The notes: generated by a model not told the origin, from the sequence alone. DNA of 64,000 nt from Pempheris klunzingeri (GCF_042242105.1 NC_092030.1:5619501-5683500); one strand, 5' to 3'. Counted from the first letter of the stretch, positions 36,901 to 49,794 are shown. Numbers and translations: made by a program.

Positions 36901-39900
36901 ATTAAAGACACACAATATGCATCTGGAACATGTGTCATCTTAGCTAGTTAGAACCGACAGATGTCCTCCACATACAGATCTACCTGCAAACAGATTTTAC
37001 TGGTTTCAAGCTAGTCGTTTTATTCCTAAATACTGAAAATGTGCATATACACTGTTGCCCATAAAGTTGGAATAAAATGTTTTTTACCTCTTCTCATGAA
37101 ATGATTGTGACAATGTGATCTATTCTTGATAAATAAAGTGTATATCTTCTCAACTTTATTGATCAAACTCTTCCAAACATATCACAGTGAAACTTAAACC
37201 ACAATTAACCTCTTCAAACTGTGTATTCAGGCTTTAACAACATTGGGGGTATTGAACAATTATTCCAACTTTATGGGCAACAGTGTATAAACAATCATGA
37301 CCTTGGGCAAATGTGTCCTCTACTACCTGCTGTGAGCAGGCAATGTAAATGGGAAACCTTTCTACTCTCCAGAGGTTTAGTATAAAACAAAGTGTAGGTC
37401 AATGACAATTGTGGGGCTTAATTTAATGAATCAAGCCTTTAAGCCACCTGTCGAGTAAGCGGAATGGTGATTAAAAGTGACCAAAGTGGGTACTCACATT
37501 TGGAGTGCTTGTCACACAGCGCTGAAACCCTCATGTCACACAGACGGATGGTTCCTTTGCTGCTGCTGTAGACGAAGGTGTTACACTGATGAGGATGGAA
37601 CTCTGCTGCTGTGATCACCTCCGTTAGCTCCTCCATGTTGGCCGGTTTAATGTCAACAATATCTGAAGAGCACTGGGTTAAGAGAAATAAACCTGTGGAG
37701 TAATTAGGATGACGTCTGACCTGGTTTAAGTATGCATGATAATGTTCTCAGTGCATTTTTGGAGCACTATAATATTTCCTAAACACCTCTTAGAAAATTG
37801 CAGCAATTTGCTTTGGCAAGTGTCAAACTGGGTGATTATGTCGCCTGTACAGAGCATCCGCATGGGAAAGAGAGAAAACAAAAACAGCAGACCGATAATG
37901 GAGCGGTGTCTGGAGACAAAATACCCCTCAAGGATACCAATTAGTCTTCTCATCCCATTTATTGGTTAGACATGAAAGACAACCAATGGCAACTGAAATG
38001 CCCTGACAGACTAGACATCATTTTTACCCCACTCCTTTGTTTGTCTTGTGTGACAGCATTACTTTGATTCTCTACATTCTTTTCTTTGTCCCCATCTAAT
38101 TTTGAGCGTCAAACCTGCCATTTTCTTGTCAAGTGACGAAAACATGCAGGGCTGTATAAAACAATACAGCCGATCCTGGTGTTGATCAGTCTGGCATTAT
38201 ATAACCTCATATTCAGATGAGTTGCATGATTAGGCAGGTGCACAGACACACACGCCGATGTGTATTTAAGGATACTGAAGCTGCGGTCAGTGATCTCGAG
38301 GTGCCAAAGGTTGATGCGGAGGTCATCTGCTGACAGGTATGTCTCATTGTCACTGTTGACCGAGATAGAGTTGATGTGGTAGGTGTGGGCACTGGCGAAA
38401 ACCCTCCGCGGACTGGCTTCCACCATTAGGTCCATGGGTATTAAAACCGGTACCTGAGGTAAGAACAAACAGGGTGTAATTTGAAACTCACAATAAAGGC
38501 AGGGATGAATTTTTGAAAGCACTTTGTGGCACATTTCTCTTGTCACAAAGCTCTTTATAGCGTTTGAGTACCAGGGCATGTAGCCAGTGCATTTAATTAG
38601 CTAGATTAAATAGGAAGCACCGACGCCTTCTTTAACCAAGATGATTTTCAGCTGCTTGTTTAGTCGTCCATCTACTGAGTGTGATGACCACATTTCTTTC
38701 TTCTTTTCAATCAATAAAGTGGTACAGAACTGTTAAATCCGTGGTGAAGAAGACTTGGGGGGTGAGGTGCTGCAGAGCTGCAGTCAACTTTGCTGCTCAC
38801 ATTACGAAAGAAGCCAAATCGGTAGGCCTTTGTAAGATAATGAGTATTAAATTCTCTTCCAAGTTAAGAGGCAGAGCCATTTATATCTTGTACATCATAC
38901 AAAACTATTAGTTATGTACCCACAGTTAAAGCTCCCAAACACCTATGTTACCCTCACAGAGGGTGTTTTCAGTTATATTGGCTGATTAGACCTGTAATCA
39001 AACCGTTTGAATAACATCTAGCTGCTTCTATTAGATTAGATGAGTCAGTTTTGTTACATCTGTTAGTGCAGGAAAACTTGCAGCTACAATATATGATCCT
39101 TTTAGATGTATAATTTGATGATCTCTGCCAGCATAGCTGCCCCTAAATTCGACCTAAAACAGAGCAATCAGCCATAATGAGTAGAGAACACCTGTGTGGG
39201 TATTCAGGGCAATTTATACATACATTTCATCAGCATTAATCATCAGTGGAGCAACTGAGCTGTCTGCACTATCTAAGGAAGCAAACCTACTAAACTAAGC
39301 AGCACTGCTCTCTCACTATAGCAAGTATCAAGTGGACGTGTAGAGATTATTTTCAGTTCTGGTAAACCCTGGTCTGGCTCAGCGATCCCACCTCCTGAAA
39401 TACCCCTCAAGTTGCCTTTGGTTCAAGGACTGACCCGCAGTGATGTGATAGTGTTGGGGTCTTTGTAGCGTCCGTCCTCCTCTTTGAGATTATAGCCCTC
39501 TGGTCTCTTGTCTCGTTCACTGATTTTCCACAACTTGATTGTCTTATCTGTTAAAAATAAATAATAAGTAAATAAATAATGCAAATAGCAACAGCACCAG
39601 TTCTTTTCAAAGGAAAACAGCACACTCGTCTGGGTACATTTCTGAGGAATCAAACGGAGGAGTTAGAAAAGGGAGGTTAAAAGAAACCTTTCAGGATGTA
39701 AAATCTTTGACTCTACTGTTGCCGAATTAATTGTTGTTATATGCTTGGTCACATATTTTGGATAACTTTGAATTGCACTTAAGGTCTTTATGTAGCTCTT
39801 TCTCTCGCTCACCACTGATTTTATTAAGCCGTTTGACCCGTCCATAAGCTGCTGTCACACAGAGAACCAATAACTATAATAACTTTTTGTGCAGTGCCAT

Positions 39901-41122
39901 CTGTCCTGTGTAAATGCCTCCATACATGATATGAAAGGTAAGGACAGCCTGAATACTTTGTTTGAGGTACAACTGAAAACAATAACCAGAGAAATTCCCA
40001 GGAATTTTGCAGTCTTGCAGAGGAAATTACTAAACAGCGTTTTCTTAAATATTAATTCCAGTTCTTGTTCACATTTGATTGTGAAGCATGAAAAGGGCAA
40101 TAATTAGTTTCTTTGTTAAAAATGGGTTAAATGTCACTCATTTGCATTTACAATTGAAGTCACCGCAGATGGCCCTTAACAAATATCTGGTTACGCACTC
40201 AAAGTGTCCAACATACCGTTAGTTGACAACAGGAACTGGGCTGCATTTTTCTGAGGAAGCCAGCGAATCTTGTTGATCTTTTCCTCTATTTCCAAACTCT
40301 TTAAGTAGTCGAACTCGGGCTCATGGCTCTGGAAAGTGCTGTAAACATTGTATTCGCTCCTGAACTGAGGCTGATTCTTATTCTGCCAGGAGACGGGAGA
40401 AACATCAGACATGACAAGATGAAGAGAGCAGACGTTAGACAGCAACTGCCAGGAATCAGTTTTGTTTTATATTTATAAGTTTCATTCCAAAAAGACATAT
40501 CAAGCTTTAAAGAGGTGACACCTACTTTTACTAAGGAATAAAACTGGCATGGACGTAAAGCATATCATCAGTTTTAACTCTTATTCCTCAACTTTTTGCT
40601 TACAGCATAGTTCCTAGAAACAAACCATTGGAACTTGAGCAATTGAGTTCAGGTGTTGACCTTTTACAAAATGGATTGAAAGTTGCAGCTGTACCTCTAT
40701 TTCCTGCTGGAAAATGACTACGCGCCCACCCTTGTCTCCTGTGGCTAGCAGCTCCCCTGTGTGGTTAAACTCAACAGTAGATATGATGTCCGCTGCAAGA
40801 AAACACAAAAATGACGTAAGTGTCAACTTGCATCTGCAGTAATGTTATTTATAAATCGGGGTGGTGAGGTGAACCAACCTCTCTCGATATGAAAAGACAA
40901 TGAGGAACCACTCAGTTCATCCTAACTAAGCCTGGATTTATTATCTGTCCTGGAATCAGAGTGCTCTCGATGGACGAGCGTGTAGGCCGGAGATGCAGAA
41001 GGATGTCAGAGCATGTAGAGCAGACGGAAAATGATCAGTAACCTAGTTTTTCCCTTTTCACTCTCTCAGAGAGCATTACCATTTCCCCAGCAGCTGTATG
41101 TTGCTTTATAAACTAAAACTCT

Positions 41123-41155
<33 letters not shown>

Positions 41156-44100
41156 TTACTTACTTAACCCTTTGCTGCCCAGTGGAGCAGAAAGACAAAG
41201 CTGAAAAAGGTTGTAGTAGGAGGTCTTTGTTGTGTGCATCGTGCTCCCTGAGGCCCAAAGTAGGGGGGTAATACATTTGAACGAGAAGTAAGCGGCCACA
41301 GTGCTCTTCTATTAGAGCAGTGCCTAATTATTTTACATTGTCCATCGCCTATCATTTCATTTTTCCTACTAATTCAATTGTTTAGCACATAAAATGTATA
41401 AAATGAGGAATGCCCATCACAGGCATAAAAAGAGCAACTACCTGGACTACTAAAATGCATTAGTTCTTAACGGCTAATGCAAGACATTATACTTGTGCGG
41501 ATGCCGCATAAATGAAGAACAGTGATATTAAGAATGTAGGTTGAGTACAATGTACCATAGTTCTGTCACTCCACTGTAGGCATGTGCTAAAGGGCTGAAA
41601 CATACAAGGCCACAGAACACCACAAACATTTCTGCCTTACAGTAAATTAGCTACAGATTCGAGCTACCATCAATATTGTTCGTAACAGGTTACACATAAA
41701 GAGTACCATGATCCAATAGGAATTTCTTTCATTCATTTGGGGATAGAACGCACAAGATACAAATTAATGAGCGACAATGCCTCAAGATCTGTTCACTGTT
41801 CCCCTGAAATATCTGATAAAATGCAATCAAGAGAAAGTTCATATTCTAAAATACATGGGACACAATATTTGGGATACAGCCAGCAGCCTCAATTTGACAG
41901 AAAGACCAACAAAAGCACTGTTGCAGAAAAAAGAAAAATAATTCTGATAATAATTCTGATAATAATAATAATAAAACAGATGAACATTGCTTCCTCATTC
42001 ATTTCAATGAGCCAACTGCTTTAGGAACACAGAGACACCACCATACAGGGGTCCACAAAAAAATGCCAGTGGAATTCTCAGTTTCCAATTTATTACCTAC
42101 ATTTGACTTAAACTAATGTAATTTAAAACAACAGTCCAGCAATAAATCCTACCTTCATGAATGTTATAATGTTAGGTTTTAGTTCCAACTGTTTAGAGAG
42201 ATGTTGATTCACCAGCTTCGTCAGTTCATAGGATGTAGTTTGTGGTGCTCTTGAATGAACGTTATGTTACATTGACAGGTGTTTCCATTCTTTTGTTCAC
42301 CTCATCAACGAGAGAAATTTCTACAATTATAAAACAATTTGTAAAAGACAATCCAGTCAAATACATGTGATGTGTAAGCACAGAGGGGGAAATTACTGCT
42401 GCTGTGATAACTGCAGAAATCCTGTCTAGAAGGAGTACAAATCACTGTGCAGTGTCTGATAAGCCATCACACTCGTAGATATATAATTCAGCATCTCTGT
42501 ACCACTACCAGACATCTGTCCTGCTGAGGGCTCTATTACTGCATTTCCTTATAGTTGGGACACCTGCCCTGCAAGTTGAGCAACCGTGATCAGAATCCGT
42601 GATGCATGATGTCTACAGCTCTTCATCTACCCAGCTCACTGTGGTTGTTATATTGATCTACTCAAGGTTTTAGTAGTCAGTCAACAATCTTAGCAACAAA
42701 ATAAGACTGCACTTCCTGTAGCAATGAGTGCCGTCCTGTGGCTTGTCAGTGGAAAGCTTCTAATGTGAAGCAGCAGTATTTGGTTTGTATTAGCACTACC
42801 TTAACACACAGTTCTAAAAAAGGAACTTTCTCTTTTGAGTCATCTAGATGATGACCACACATGGGGAGCAAATCAATTGACAGTCACATTTAAGGTTAGG
42901 AGCCATTATTTTATCATTCTGCAGCAAGGAGTACGTAGTTGAAATGTGCAGCATCACAGCTCGCCACACCACGTCATGGCTAAATTGTGTCTATATCTAG
43001 ATGAGGAAGATGTTGAGCTGCTATCTGTTCACTCACTGCAAGCTGTTGTGTATTACACAATACCTGTAAGATTTTTTTTCTCTCCTTTCCCATCTGTGCT
43101 TAACACTTATAAATACTCCGTTTCTGGCAGAGCTCATACCTTCAGCGACATCGTCATCAATGGCTCCTTTCACCTGAGAGAAGCACCACTGCATGTCACC
43201 TCCAGGTCCTGCAGAGTTTAAAAGAAAATAAGCAGTCAAGTTAAATGTTGGTTGCTCTTTTTCTACATCTATTTCTATTCCAAACTTCAAGATGTTTCAC
43301 AGATTCTAACTGTAACTTTAACTTTAACTGTGACGCGATGGACATTGACTGCAGTGCAATGACCGTATTTGGACTTTTCAATCAAATACATTCAAGTAGT
43401 GTACAAGTAGCACCTCTATAAGTAAAGCTTCTGTTTCAGCATATTGTCACTCTCGGGCAGCAAAAGAAAATCGAAATGATGTCAGAACTATAATCAGATG
43501 GCAAACCTGCTGCAAGAATTTGTGTGGTCATACATGTGCACATATCCTCACGCTTTCTGTAAGTCTAGCCTCAAAAGAGAACTGGATATAATACAAGATC
43601 TTTCATTCTCTCCTAAAACTAAAATCAAGACATGGATATCCCTGAACTGTTACACACACGATTCCTTTAAAACCAGTTATGTACAGGCGTATTAAGAGGC
43701 CAGCTGTTTCTGCTGTTATGAAATACAGGCCACTTGGATGTCAAAGATCTCTATACTTTCAATGAGTGTATAAATGCATCCGTCAAATTAAAAAAGTCGA
43801 GATCATAGGCCTGCTATACCAGCATTAAATGCTCTCACACCAGAGTCCTGTGTTAAAAATAGATCAACATGAAAAAACAAGCTGTCTTGTTTGATAAAGA
43901 TCTCCATCTCTCGCCTCAACAGGTTCTCCATCAACATAGCTCACTGCACAGTACAGCTAGGTCAATTCCACATATTTTTACATGTGACCATCTCTGTTAT
44001 TACACAATAAAAACTGGTCTGATTTGGCGATAACAATGTCAACACATAATGGAACAGCTCTGCAGAATAATCAAGGACATTTATGAGTCATCCTGGCTTC

Positions 44101-45236
44101 ATCATTCAGGCGCATCCTGAAATGAATCATGATTTAAAACAAAAAGCCAGGACAGGCTAGGTTCTGGCAAATGCAAACTGTCGCACTCTCACGGATTACC
44201 TGCATTTGTGGCACAAGAAAATGCTCAAAGCAAACAGGTGTTTTGATGTTTCAGCAGGAGGAGGATGTGCAATACCTCTGCCCAAACACCAGTGTCATTT
44301 CCCCACCCAAAAGGACCAAATGCATGTACTAAATATGTTGGCATTGACCTATTTTTGCAAAATGAATACATAGCCATCAATCTCAATCGGCTACAAGGGG
44401 CTAAAACCGCATATCATTCTTAATAACTCTGCACAACACTCAACATTCACTGCACAAGAATCAGCTGATGAATGAAAGGTGAAATGCTACGTTAAGCTAC
44501 ACAAATCCTTGGCTATCTGGTTCTTATTTGAGGGGACATTTTTCACATTTTAGTATATTTATGTCCCAATCATAGGCTGGCCTGGCTTTTTCAGTCCTTT
44601 GAATGAACAGATGCACTGAATATCTAAGCGCTTGCTCGGGCTGCATTAGGCCTGAAGTACTAGCATGCATGTGGGCAATGTCAAAGTTTGAGCTAACGTT
44701 AGCTAGCCTCGCACGTCAAGCCAGGCATGGCATGTATGAGAAATGTGTGCACTGTGCCACTTACATCTGTAGCTATTTGCTTCCAGTTTCATCATTAACT
44801 GCAGACTACATGACTTCAGTGGTTTGTAAGTGCCGTGCACACGTCTGAGAGGCAGCCGTTACAGCTACGGCAAGTTAGCGTTAGGTTAGAGTAGCGGATA
44901 GCTAGATACTGTTTGGCTAACACGGTAGGCAGTGTTAGCTTGCAAGACTGGTCCCGGGCCGGCGATAATGGTAAACAGCTACCGTTTGCTAGCAGCAGCT
45001 GGCGGCTGGCTGGCTGGCTAGCTAGCTAGCTTTAGCCGGCATAGACAGGCCAGTGGGCGATGACACTCGAGTTTGCTGGCTAGCTACGGTTAGCATTGGC
45101 TAAGTGTCGTTAGCTTAACTGACACTCGGCACGTTTAAGATCATCCTGCAGCCGCCGAGGCAGAGAGCTTGCTGTAGAAACACCGGCCTCTTCGCGGTGT
45201 TTAGGTGTGTAATGCTTAGACTGAATTACCTGCCAT
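33916..45236 (-). CDS. ppp2r2a: PP2A regulatory subunit B, B55-alpha, complete
   Basis: Ten coding exons on the minus strand: 45236-45230, 43208-43140, 40792-40695, 40382-40217, 39547-39435, 38453-38276, 37662-37498, 35460-35291, 34408-34317 and 34195-33916. All junctions are GT/AG and the sum is 1338 bp, encoding 445 residues plus stop (human 447). The protein is the seven-bladed WD40 propeller that directs the PP2A core enzyme to substrates in mitotic exit, tau dephosphorylation and signalling. Family landmarks seen: [20 protein letters not shown] at the N-terminus, [97 protein letters not shown] and the C-terminus [11 protein letters not shown]. The first exon contributes only MAG before its donor. 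Paralogue choice (alpha rather than delta) rests on residues such as [14 protein letters not shown] and on linkage to bnip3l and dpysl2. No break or missing exon. Confidence 0.97.
34409..35290. other. ppp2r2a intron 8
   Basis: About 0.9 kb of intron; nothing beyond short open frames and an A tract near 34670. Confidence 0.5.
35716..36345. mobile_element. Non-autonomous DNA transposon (hAT-like ends) in a ppp2r2a intron
   Basis: A 630-bp segment bounded by imperfect 14-bp inverted ends: TAGGGATATAACGA at 35716-35729 and its counterpart TCGCTACATCCCTA at 36332-36345 (inverted TAGGGATGTAGCGA, two mismatches). Internal phrases such as TTGTGATATTGTGATG and AAATGTCTCGATGTC are typical of fish non-autonomous hAT-type elements. 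No transposase frame is present. An 8-bp target duplication is not clear by eye, so the class is inferred from the ends. Confidence 0.6.
37050..37285. mobile_element. 236-bp MITE with perfect 26-bp terminal inverted repeats
   Basis: The left end CACTGTTGCCCATAAAGTTG (continuing GAATAA) at 37050-37075 is the exact reverse complement of 37260-37285. The element is flanked by TA on both sides (37048-37049 and 37286-37287), the target duplication used by Tc1/mariner transposases. No coding capacity. It sits in the ppp2r2a intron between exons 7 and 8, 213 bp downstream (in transcription direction) of the exon 7 donor. The perfect ends suggest a fairly young insertion. Confidence 0.9.
38454..39434. 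other. ppp2r2a intron 5
   Basis: About 1 kb of AT-rich intron; no exon or repeat of note recognised. Confidence 0.5.
40793..43139. other. ppp2r2a intron 2
   Basis: 2.3 kb intron with a CA microsatellite at 41124-41153 and an AT-rich array of AATAAT units around 41940-41975. No exon recognised. Confidence 0.5.
41124..41153 (+). repeat. (AC)15 microsatellite
   Basis: Uninterrupted AC run in a ppp2r2a intron. Confidence 0.95.
43209..45229. other. ppp2r2a intron 1
   Basis: 2 kb intron. The end near exon 1 (about 44690-45130) is packed with GTTAGC, GCTAGC and TAGCTA words, including a GGCT/AGCT array at 45001-45033, and is GC-richer than the rest. No second exon seen. Confidence 0.5.
45001..45033 (+). 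repeat. GGCT/AGCT short tandem array
   Basis: Four-base units change from GGCT to AGCT along the array, giving overlapping palindromic GCTAGC words inside the GC-rich 5' part of ppp2r2a intron 1. Confidence 0.8.
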
Positions 45237-45545
45237 GACGAGACAGACAGTGGAGCTTGCCTCAGTCAGTCACGATCCTGCTTCCCACTCCCACGCGCTG
45301 GCTGGTGGGATCTGAACTTTCTTCTTCCGCTGTCTGTCTTGCGCAAACCTGAATGTCAGGCGCTAAATGAAGCGTAACTCTGGCTGTCTTGTTGCTGTCT
45401 TTCCCGCTCCTCTCGCTGTTGTTCCACTCTGTGTGTCAGTCACTCTCCCCCCTCCGTGTCTCTTGCCGCATCCCACAAGTCACTTCTTCCCCTCCCCTCC
45501 ACGGTTTCTTTCTGCACGTGAACCAAAGGGTTTTTATAATGCGCG
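45237..45545 (-). promoter_or_regulatory. ppp2r2a 5' UTR and core promoter
   Basis: On the minus strand a TATAAAA box lies at 45538-45532, which would place the start site near 45505 and give a 5' UTR of about 270 nt before the ATG at 45236. A palindromic E-box CACGTG is at 45515-45520, between the TATA box and the expected start. GCGCGC words lie just upstream at 45541-45548. The motifs are direct observations; their use is inference. Confidence 0.5.
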
Positions 45546-46974
45546 CGCACACAGCGGATGTACAGAGCACGCGCGTGCACATAGATGAAGAGACACCTCT
45601 TCATCATCCAGCAGGGATGGGGGGGGGTACTCAAGCTTGATAAAAACTTTACTGGAGTATTAATACTCCACTAAATGGACCAATGTGCTGTCTTGATGGT
45701 ATCCATTTTAATATGACCACACCTTATCCATTCACCCTCTATAATAATTCAGGCGTTCTCTGCAAAATTGAGGTCATATTATTCATCTATGATTATTACA
45801 GTCAGCTTTGCACTTCCATGTACTCATTACATTACATCCCTACCATAACCCAGCAGTAAATACAGCAACAATCTGATTCGCAATACTGTTTGCCCAACTC
45901 TTGCCTGTATATTTGCAATGTTCTCTGCACTGTGTAAAAGGATATGGATTCGGGGGGGCAAGCGTACAACGTTTAAAAAGAAAAGAGGAGAAATTACATT
46001 CTGCAAGAGAAGAGCCATGGATAGGCTCGATTCTGTTTATTTCAAGAAGACTGTTGCTACGTATTTGATTAGTGAACTAAAACCTGATAACAGAGTGATC
46101 TAATACATCGGTTACTATGTTCTGTGTGGACACACATTTCAAACAACTATAACAAGGACTGTCATATAACAGCAGTACAGCATAGAAATCTGTTATTCTG
46201 ACTATTTCAATCCAACATGTACCTCTGCAGGATCTTTTTGTAAAGGAACCACAATTTGCTGTTGGACCCTGAAGAGGGTTGAAGAGCTTGTAAGACATCT
46301 CAGCACCCACGAACACAATGGCCTTCAGATGTGCAAGTGATAGTTTTACCACTCACATGGCCACTTCAGATGCTTTATGTCTTTCAGAAGAAATATGCCC
46401 ACTGAAGAAAAGAGAAATACAGCAGTCCGACGCTGCAGCTTGCTAAGAAATGGGAGGAATATGAGGAACACCAGTGAATTAAATGACAAGCCCTCAAGAA
46501 AAAAGAAAATGACTATTTCTTTGCCAGAAGCTTGTTGAGCAGGAGTAGAGCTATCAAAACTGCCAACTGGGATATCTTATTAGAGTCGGTGAAGCTGTCA
46601 ATTCACTCCCAGGGACTGCTTTCTGACCCACTTCACCTGTCAATGGTTTCAAACCCTGTAACTGACACTTCCAAAGACGAGATCCACCTCAGTCTTCTCC
46701 AAACAAGCAGCAGCAGTGCGCCCCTCTGCTGGCCCAGCACCTGCTCCCCATCACAGAGACAGACAGCACAAAAAGCCCAGTGGAAAGCCTCAGATTTTGC
46801 AATGACCAGCTGGCAGCCTAAGTTTCATCTATCCATCCTTAAGAATAAGCCTCTCTGTCAACTGTCTTCAATGGGACTGCTGAGTGTCTGGTAGTTTCTA
46901 ATGGCTGCTGTCCACAGTAACCAGGACAGTGTTTCCAGAAAGAGACACTTTTTAAATGTCATTTTTAATGTTTT

Positions 46975-47530
46975 TAGGTTCACAAATCACATTCCATTGC
47001 TCTACCTACAGCAGTGCTTTGAGCTAAATGCCAACACTAGCAATATTAACTTCCTCACAATGACAGTGCTAATATGCTGATAGTTTGCAGGTATAACGTT
47101 AATCATGTTTACTATCTGAGATTAACATGCTATCATGCAACATCCGTTAATTAGCACATGGGCTGAGGCTGATGGGAATGTCATTAACTTCGCAGGTATT
47201 TGCAAACCGTTGGAAAAATTTTGGAAGGATTTTGACCAAGTGATGGCATTGGATGAAAGACTATACTGTACTATACTGTACTATACTCATCCTGACAGGA
47301 AATTTCATGTCATACCAGCCAATAGTTGATGAGACATTTCACTGAAACCCACAAAGTTAAACCTCAAGGTGGCACTAGAGGAAAAGTTGGGCAATCATCA
47401 AAGATTCACTGTAGTAAGATTTATGCTCTGGGTACAAATGTACAAAAATCCATAGTAATTCATGTAGTTTTAGAGTTAAGTCTGCACCAAACTGACTGAC
47501 AACGCCATCCATGGAGCCATGCTGCAAGCA
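46975..47530 (+). repeat. Degenerate GCTAA-rich teleost repeat, plus-strand copy
   Basis: Phrases in order: TGAGCTAAATGCCAACACTA, CACAATGACAGTGCTAATAT, GCTGAGGCTGATGGGAATGT, CAATAGTTGATGAGACATTT, AACCTCAAGGTGGCACTAGA, and a final CCATCCATGGAGCCATGCTG. Same family as the inverted copy at about 11010-11420. Short CTATACTGTA tandem units at 47260-47288 interrupt it. Confidence 0.7.
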
Positions 47531-48204
47531 TCACTTATTAGAAAAAAGTAAGAGACTGGTGCAATTTCTACTAAGTAATTAAATGTACTGTTTTAGGCTG
47601 GTAAGCTTGTAACTTTTGCAAATAAAGTAAAAACCTCATGCAGGGGTTCATGGGAAAAAATGCTTTGTGTCCAAGTCTCAAGTCTCAAGTGTACAGCTCA
47701 GCCTGTTGAGGGTTGCTGGACTTCCTGCCTGTCTGTCTGAAACAGCAAGGCACAAAAACAAGATCTTCTTGTCATTTTCATCCATGACTGGAGCGCTTCA
47801 ATGTGTGCATAAATTACAGCTCCTGACTTTAGAAAGTGGCTGACATAGACAATGCACATCAGTGAGAGTATTTCAGTATTGGCTAAAGGCAGCATGTGAT
47901 TTACATAAATCTATTATTAACATTTTGTCCCCAAGGAGAGTTAAAGTATTTTCCTGCTGACCTAAGGCAACATGTTGTTGCCATTCCCTATAATTAGATA
48001 CTGTCAAGCAAAACATACTGTTATAAATCAGTCTACCATCTTTACAGCTACTCATTATCCCTGAATACATTCATATTCTCTAAAGGTACAAAAATGACAG
48101 ATTAAAGTCTAATAAATCATCAATTGTTGCTCATTTTCACATCTCTTACATCAAATGTCCTGTTAAGCAACCAGCTACCTTGTCATCACCTTTCATTCAT
48201 ATCT

Positions 48205-48425
48205 ATCCATCCATCCATTGTCTGTACGGTTTATCCTTCAGGGCCACAGGGGAGCTGGAGCCAATCCCAGCTGACTTTGGGCGAGAGGCGGAGTACACCC
48301 TGGACTGACAGGGTGACCACCAATCAATCACAGGGCCAACACATAGAGACAGACAGCCATTCACACTCACAGTCATACCTACAAGCAATTTAGAGCCACC
48401 AATTAACCTAACCAACCTTTTGTTC
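48205..48425 (+). mobile_element. CATCCATCC-type teleost retroposon tail, copy 2
   Basis: Shares with copy 1 (29353-29575) the phrases GGAGCCAATCCCAGCTGA, GGGCGAGAGGCGG, GTACACCCTG, CAATCACAGGGCCA, AGAGACAGACA and CAATTTAGAG, in the same order and orientation. No coding sequence remains. Confidence 0.75.
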
Positions 48426-49794
48426 TTATTTGTCCAGTAATTATGGCAGTAGGAGGGAAGGATACAAACCAACCTCTGTTATTCTGATTTCATCTTTTGT
48501 CCACTAGAGGGCCACCAAGATTTGAAAATGTGGGCTGACAGAAGGGTGAAGGGCCAGCAGGGTAATGTTGGGAGTCCCCATCATGTTCTATTATGTTAGC
48601 ATACTATCAAAAAAAATAAAAAGGACTAAAAAGAACATGATTAAAAAAAGGAATGTGGAACATATGTGTTTAGATTTTCAACAACAAGTAATTAAAGCAA
48701 TAGATGTTTGTCTTTTAGTATTACATGGATGAATTATATGGGATTTACAAGAGTCAGTTTAATCTGCTACCATAATCGCTGCATACACTGGTGAGTTTCT
48801 GTCCCCAGATGTGCAGATGGAGCAGCTAATGACACATAAGGTGGCGGTCAGTGTGACCTAATGTGACTATTCTGTATGTTACTTACAGTAAATCATGTAA
48901 CTTTCATGATCAAAATGTTGAATTTGTGCTTATATCCCACACTGTGGCTTTTTTTTGTCAGACACTGCTTAGACCCACCCAGGGCTAAGCAATGCCCTCG
49001 ATGTCTGGGGCACCCGAGTTGATGCAATTAAAATAAACGCCATTCATTTTCAATGCTACAAATGATCACTAGTCATTTTATCATTATTAATATTATTAGC
49101 AATTGTGCAGGAATGTGCCTTTCAAGGGGGAAGAAACAATGTTCAACAATGTAAAAATGTACAGTTTTGGTGGCAGCCTGATAGATGTGGATAACTGTGG
49201 TCTCTACTTCCTCTCTTATCCATAAGTATTTATAGTACAAACATTAAAAGCATTCTGTCAGTGGCCATGTTCACTATATGATACTGTGCCCTGCTATGGC
49301 AGTTAAAGCTGCTAAAATGCTAATATAATAAATCATTTCTGCATCAACTAAGTTTATAAATAAACAATGGACTAGATGAAACATTAACAACTAGTTCCCG
49401 TTTCTAGGATAATGGAGGGCAGTGTCTTCTTCTTGAGAGCTTCTCCCACGTTAAAGACATTCTCTGCATGGTTATTTGCTATAATGTTTTAGTATGTTAT
49501 TTCCTGATATCTGCAGCAGTCACCACCTATGACTGGATCACTGAAATCTAAAAGAGCTGATGTTTCCAGGATTTTCCAGTTTTAGACGATGCTTTTGTAA
49601 AACATACACATGTTGTCCACGCCACACCCCCCAGTGCTGACTTCTCTGGCTGGCATGTGTCCAAAAAGACACATTTTTGCTTTTAGAACAGAGAAAACAT
49701 CTCAAAATGATAACTTAACATGCTCTTACAAAGTCAACACATTGTAAGCTGTGCTTCCTTTTCACTTATAGCATTTGTAATTATTCAATAATGC

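Noticed and set aside
46532..46894. 120-codon open frame between ppp2r2a and gelsolin
   Set aside because: No family resemblance and no flanking splice or promoter signals; neighbouring DNA is repeat-derived.
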